A stretch of DNA of 64,000 nt from Streptococcus parasanguinis (GTDB taxonomy: Bacteria; Bacillota; Bacilli; Lactobacillales; Streptococcaceae), in the NCBI GenBank assembly GCA_905188195.1, contig CAJJKY010000007.1, positions 1-64,000 of the forward strand. The letters run 5' to 3'. The notes under the pieces were generated by a model that saw only the letters and a program-made list of their open reading frames with translations, was not told where the DNA came from and made no database searches. Shown here one piece after another: positions 60,815 to 64,000 of the stretch. The position numbers were made by a program, and so were the translations under genes. Each line of letters starts with the position of its first letter. Within the stretch, counting starts at the first letter, position 1.

Positions 60815-62155
60815 ATGTCCAACTATTTATCCGTATCAAGTTTGACCAAATACCTCAAGTTAAAATTTGATAAGGATCCCTATTTGGAAAGGGTTTATCT
60901 GACAGGGCAGGTCTCCAATTTCCGAAAACGTCCCAACCACCAGTATTTTTCATTAAAGGATGAAAAAGCGGTCATTCAAGCGACTGTTTGGGCTGGGATC
61001 TATAAGAGTTTTGGCTTTGAGCTAGAAGAAGGCATGAAGATCAACGTCATCGGTCGGATTCAGCTCTATGAGCCAAGCGGGAGTTATTCCATTGTCATTG
61101 AAAAGGCGGAGCCAGATGGGATAGGGGCCTTGGCCATCCAATTTGAGCAACTCAAGAAAAAGTTGACGGAGGAAGGGCTCTTTCAGGATCGATGGAAACA
61201 AGCTCTGCCGCAATTTCCAAGAAAGATCGGGGTCGTTACTAGTCAAAGCGGGGCCGTGATTCGCGATATTATTACAACGGTGAGTCGTCGTTTTCCTGGT
61301 GTGGGCATCGTGCTCTACCCGACCAAGGTTCAGGGAGAAGGCGCCGCAAGTGAGGTAGTTGCCAATATTCAAAAGGCCAACCAACGGGATGATTTGGATG
61401 TCTTGATTATCGGTCGTGGGGGTGGTTCGATTGAAGACCTCTGGGCCTTTAATGAAGAAGCGGTGGTGCGAGCTATCTTTGAGTCGCGGATCCCGATTAT
61501 CTCCAGTGTTGGACACGAGACAGACACGACTCTAGCGGATTTTGTAGCAGACCGACGAGCCGCTACTCCGACAGCAGCAGCTGAATTGGCCACTCCAGTG
61601 ACCAAATTAGATCTTTTATCGCATTTACAAAAGCAGGAAAATCGCATGGCAACGGCCATGTCCAATCGCTTGGCCTATAATCGTGAACGGTTGGCCAAAT
61701 TAAGTCAATCGGTTATTTTTAGACAACCCGAAAGACTCTATGATGGCTACCTGCAAAAGATTGACCAGTTGCAATTGCGATTGAAACAAGGGATGCGCGA
61801 AGTTTATGGACAAGGGGACAATCAGCTGCAAGGTCTGCGTCATCGTCTAGAGGCTATGTCTCCTTTGCATCGTATCGAACGTTATCAAGACCGTGTCTTC
61901 CAAGATAAGAGACTCTTAACCAGCCGCATGGAACAAGTCCTAAAAGAGCAAAAGATCAAGGTTCAAGGCTTATCAGAAGCCCTCTTGATGCTCGATACTA
62001 GTCGGATTATTGCGCGTGGTTATGCCATGGTCAAGCAAGACGATCAAGTCTTGGATTCGGTTGCGAAAGTAAAAGAAGGGGAACCGCTGTCCCTCATCAT
62101 GAGAGATGGCCAGTTAGAAGTAGAGGTAAAACATGTCGAAAGAAAAGAAATTTGA
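60815..62155 (+). CDS. xseA: Exodeoxyribonuclease VII large subunit
   Basis: The catalytic subunit (446 residues) of the single-strand DNA exonuclease. An N-terminal OB fold (about 15-100: VYLTGQVSNFRKRPNHQYFSLKD read in parts) precedes the catalytic region with IGVVTSQSGAVIRDI, GRGGGSIEDLWAFN and the GHETDTTLADFVADRRAATPT stretch. A long C-terminal coiled coil follows. The start has AAAGGAG. It overlaps xseB. Confidence 0.97.
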   Translation: MSNYLSVSSLTKYLKLKFDKDPYLERVYLTGQVSNFRKRPNHQYFSLKDEKAVIQATVWAGIYKSFGFELEEGMKINVIGRIQLYEPSGSYSIVIEKAEPDGIGALAIQFEQLKKKLTEEGLFQDRWKQALPQFPRKIGVVTSQSGAVIRDIITTVSRRFPGVGIVLYPTKVQGEGAASEVVANIQKANQRDDLDVLIIGRGGGSIEDLWAFNEEAVVRAIFESRIPIISSVGHETDTTLADFVADRRAATPTAAAELATPVTKLDLLSHLQKQENRMATAMSNRLAYNRERLAKLSQSVIFRQPERLYDGYLQKIDQLQLRLKQGMREVYGQGDNQLQGLRHRLEAMSPLHRIERYQDRVFQDKRLLTSRMEQVLKEQKIKVQGLSEALLMLDTSRIIARGYAMVKQDDQVLDSVAKVKEGEPLSLIMRDGQLEVEVKHVERKEI

Positions 62156-62345
62156 AGAAAATTTAGCAGATTTGGAAGCCATCGTCCAAAAATTGGAGAG
62201 TGGTGATGTGGCTCTTGAAGAAGCAATTACAGAATTCCAAAAAGGAATGAAGTTGTCAAAAGAATTGCAAGATACCTTGGATCAAGCAGAGAAAACCTTG
62301 GTCAAGGTCATGCAAGCAGATGGTACTGAAGCGGATCTAGCATGA
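62133..62345 (+). CDS. xseB: Exodeoxyribonuclease VII small subunit
   Basis: A 70-residue helical-hairpin protein that binds the XseA coiled coil. The family pattern FEENLADLEAIVQKLESGDVALEEAI is clear, read in parts. It overlaps xseA by 23 bases and ispA by four bases (ATGA), giving tight coupling. Confidence 0.95.
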   Translation: MSKEKKFEENLADLEAIVQKLESGDVALEEAITEFQKGMKLSKELQDTLDQAEKTLVKVMQADGTEADLA

Positions 62346-63217
62346 GACAAGAAGAAAAACGAAATAGAGTAGAGCAAGCGATTCGCTCTTTTTATGAGGA
62401 AAAATCCATCGCCCCCCATTTAGTGGAGTCGGTCCTTTATTCGATCCAAGCAGGTGGAAAACGCCTACGCCCAATGCTTCTTCTAGAATTGTTAGAAGCC
62501 TTCGGACAGGAGTTGACAGAGGCTCATTTTCAAGTGGCAGGGGCCTTGGAGATGATCCACACAGGAAGCCTTATTCATGATGATCTACCGGCCATGGACA
62601 ATGACGATTACCGTCGGGGGCAATTGACCAACCACAAGAAATTTGGAGAAGACTTGGCGATTTTAGCAGGAGATGCACTTTTCCTCGATCCCTTTGGAAT
62701 GATTGCTGCAAGTGCCCTTTCAGATGCGGTCAAGGTCTCTTTGATCCTTGAGTTATCAGATGCTTCCGGTAGTCGCGGAATGGTAGCTGGCCAAGTCCTT
62801 GACATGGAAGGGGAGCACAAACAGCTCACTCTGGCAGAATTGCAAACCATCCATGCCAATAAGACAGGACGCCTCCTTGCCTATCCATTCATCGCAGCAG
62901 CCTCGATTTTAGAGTTGCCAGCAGACATTGGTCAGCTTCTAGAAACAATTGGGAAAACATTAGGGCTGGCTTTTCAAGTACGGGATGATATTTTGGATTT
63001 GGTCGCTGATTTTGAAGCTCTGGGTAAGACTCCTCAAAAGGACTTAGTGGCAGAAAAATCGACTTATCCAGCCCTCTTGGGATTGGAAGAATCAAAAGCT
63101 TTGCTTACAAGCAAATTAGACGTTTGCGAGGACTTGTTGGATCAGTTTACAGCTGCTTGCGACTTTGATCCGCAAACAATCAAGAAATTAATAGAAGGAT
63201 TACGAATAGATGGCTAA
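62342..63217 (+). CDS. ispA: Polyprenyl (farnesyl/geranylgeranyl) diphosphate synthase
   Basis: A 291-residue trans-prenyltransferase that makes farnesyl diphosphate for undecaprenyl-phosphate synthesis. GGKRLRPMLLLE is the IPP-binding stretch; the first Asp-rich motif is HDDLPAMDND and the second is DDILDLVAD. Product length cannot be fixed from the sequence. It overlaps xseB and tlyA. Confidence 0.95.
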   Translation: MRQEEKRNRVEQAIRSFYEEKSIAPHLVESVLYSIQAGGKRLRPMLLLELLEAFGQELTEAHFQVAGALEMIHTGSLIHDDLPAMDNDDYRRGQLTNHKKFGEDLAILAGDALFLDPFGMIAASALSDAVKVSLILELSDASGSRGMVAGQVLDMEGEHKQLTLAELQTIHANKTGRLLAYPFIAAASILELPADIGQLLETIGKTLGLAFQVRDDILDLVADFEALGKTPQKDLVAEKSTYPALLGLEESKALLTSKLDVCEDLLDQFTAACDFDPQTIKKLIEGLRIDG

Positions 63218-64000
63218 GGAAAGAGTGGATGTATTAGCCTATAAACAAGGCCTATTTGATACCCGCGAACAAGCCAAAAGAGGGGTGATGGCAGGCCTTG
63301 TCGTTGCCGTTATCAATGGTGAGCGCTTCGATAAACCGGGTGAAAAAATTGATGAAGCAACCGAGTTGAAATTAAAGGGTGAAAAGCTCAAATATGTCAG
63401 CCGGGGCGGTCTTAAATTAGAAAAAGCCCTGAACCAATTTGGTTTATCTGTAGAGGGTAAAATTGCGATTGATATTGGAGCTTCTACAGGTGGCTTTACA
63501 GATGTCATGCTGCAAAACGGAGCCAGCCAGGTCTTTTCGGTGGATGTCGGGACCAATCAGTTGGCTTGGAAATTACGTAATGATCCTCGAGTGGTCTCGA
63601 TGGAACAGTTCAATTTCCGCTATGCCGAGCCAGATGATTTTGAAGCAACACCGAGCTTTTCGAGCATCGATGTCAGCTTTATTTCCTTAGACTTGATTCT
63701 GCCAGCCCTTCACCGGATTTTGGCAGAAAATGGACAAGTCGTGGCCTTGGTCAAACCTCAGTTTGAGGCAGGACGCGAACAGATCGGGAAAAATGGGATC
63801 ATTAAGGATCCTAAGATTCATTTAGCCGTTCTTGAAAAGGTCGCTGCTTTTGCAGGGACACATGGCTTTGCGGTAATGGGAGTAGATTATTCCCCTATCC
63901 AAGGAGGCCATGGCAACATCGAATTTTTGATGTATCTAGAAAAAAAAGAAGAGAAAACAAAGCCAACTACAGAGCAGCTGGAGGCTGTTGTGGAGCTGGC
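63210..64000 (+). CDS. tlyA: TlyA family rRNA (cytidine-2'-O)-methyltransferase, 3' end cut
   Basis: An S4 RNA-binding N-terminal domain (VDVLAYKQGLFDTREQAKRG read in part) is followed by a Rossmann FtsJ-type methyltransferase with IDIGASTGGFTDVML and DVSFISLDLILPAL. TlyA methylates 16S C1409 and 23S C1920 in some species; the same family is annotated as hemolysin. The gene starts within the last codons of ispA. The window ends before its stop codon. Confidence 0.94.
   Translation, partial: MAKERVDVLAYKQGLFDTREQAKRGVMAGLVVAVINGERFDKPGEKIDEATELKLKGEKLKYVSRGGLKLEKALNQFGLSVEGKIAIDIGASTGGFTDVMLQNGASQVFSVDVGTNQLAWKLRNDPRVVSMEQFNFRYAEPDDFEATPSFSSIDVSFISLDLILPALHRILAENGQVVALVKPQFEAGREQIGKNGIIKDPKIHLAVLEKVAAFAGTHGFAVMGVDYSPIQGGHGNIEFLMYLEKKEEKTKPTTEQLEAVVEL

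Noticed and set aside
63201..63208. TACGAATA, identical to a SigX box, one base before the tlyA ATG
   Set aside because: It lies inside the last codons of ispA and is too close to the start codon. tlyA is not among late competence genes I know, so chance is more likely.

Overview
The window reads as a low-GC Firmicute chromosome, almost certainly an oral viridans Streptococcus of the mitis/sanguinis type (parasanguinis/australis-like is my guess). The evidence is the gene content and order: the dcw block murD-murG-divIB-ftsA-ftsZ-ylmE-sepF-ylmG-ylmH-divIVA-ileS, the yqeG-yqeH-yhbY-nadD-yqeK-rsfS block, the rsmD-coaD-sepM block, ccdA-thioredoxin-msrAB followed by a two-component system, a lone asnA, clpE with a CtsR box, and T-box leaders on aminoacyl-tRNA synthetase genes. 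Promoters are typically extended -10 (TGnTATAAT). No rRNA, CRISPR array, prophage or insertion sequence is visible.

Layout. 1-2.4 kb: end of a tRNA-Pro, then leftward DUF402, recX and an APH-like kinase. 2.4-5.7 kb: an rlmD-type 23S rRNA methyltransferase and a DUF1858/DUF438-hemerythrin-PAS/DUF1912 group. 5.8-11 kb: an HhH protein, a valine T-box heading flavin reductase-GNAT-valS, and an orphan DUF3883 nuclease-like gene. 12-18.5 kb: ribosome assembly and NAD genes, interrupted by two strongly folded intergenic elements. 18.6-23.3 kb: yebC, a leftward SOS-like cassette (S24 repressor, Y-family polymerase, two small genes) and asnA. 23.4-31 kb: rsmD-coaD-sepM, then an envelope thiol and methionine-sulfoxide repair operon containing a methionine-rich lipoprotein, then a sensor kinase pair. 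31-36.3 kb: yutD-rlmN-vanZ, an orphan trpB under a tryptophan T-box, the competence prepilin peptidase with a SigX box, yqgQ and a rhodanese lacking its cysteine. 36.3-52 kb: an RsuA-family enzyme, typA, the cell-wall/division cluster and ileS with an isoleucine T-box. 52-60.7 kb: DUF1827, nudix, clpE, folD, HAD, nnrD and a GH32 sucrase. In this stretch two copies of one 171-bp folded repeat lie in opposite orientation, each just after a stop codon. 60.8-64 kb: xseA-xseB-ispA-tlyA (cut by the window end).

How the parts work together. Most genes are housekeeping: translation, rRNA modification, division and cofactor synthesis. The more unusual content is regulatory or accessory. It comprises three T-boxes with readable cognate specifier codons (GTT, TGG, ATC), a set of probable leaderless genes whose ATG lies 6-7 nt after the -10 box, the Met-rich lipoprotein next to MsrAB, the tryptophan-controlled trpB without trpA, and several unrecognised folded intergenic elements. 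All functional statements rest on reading the sequence and on recalled family knowledge; no database search was run.
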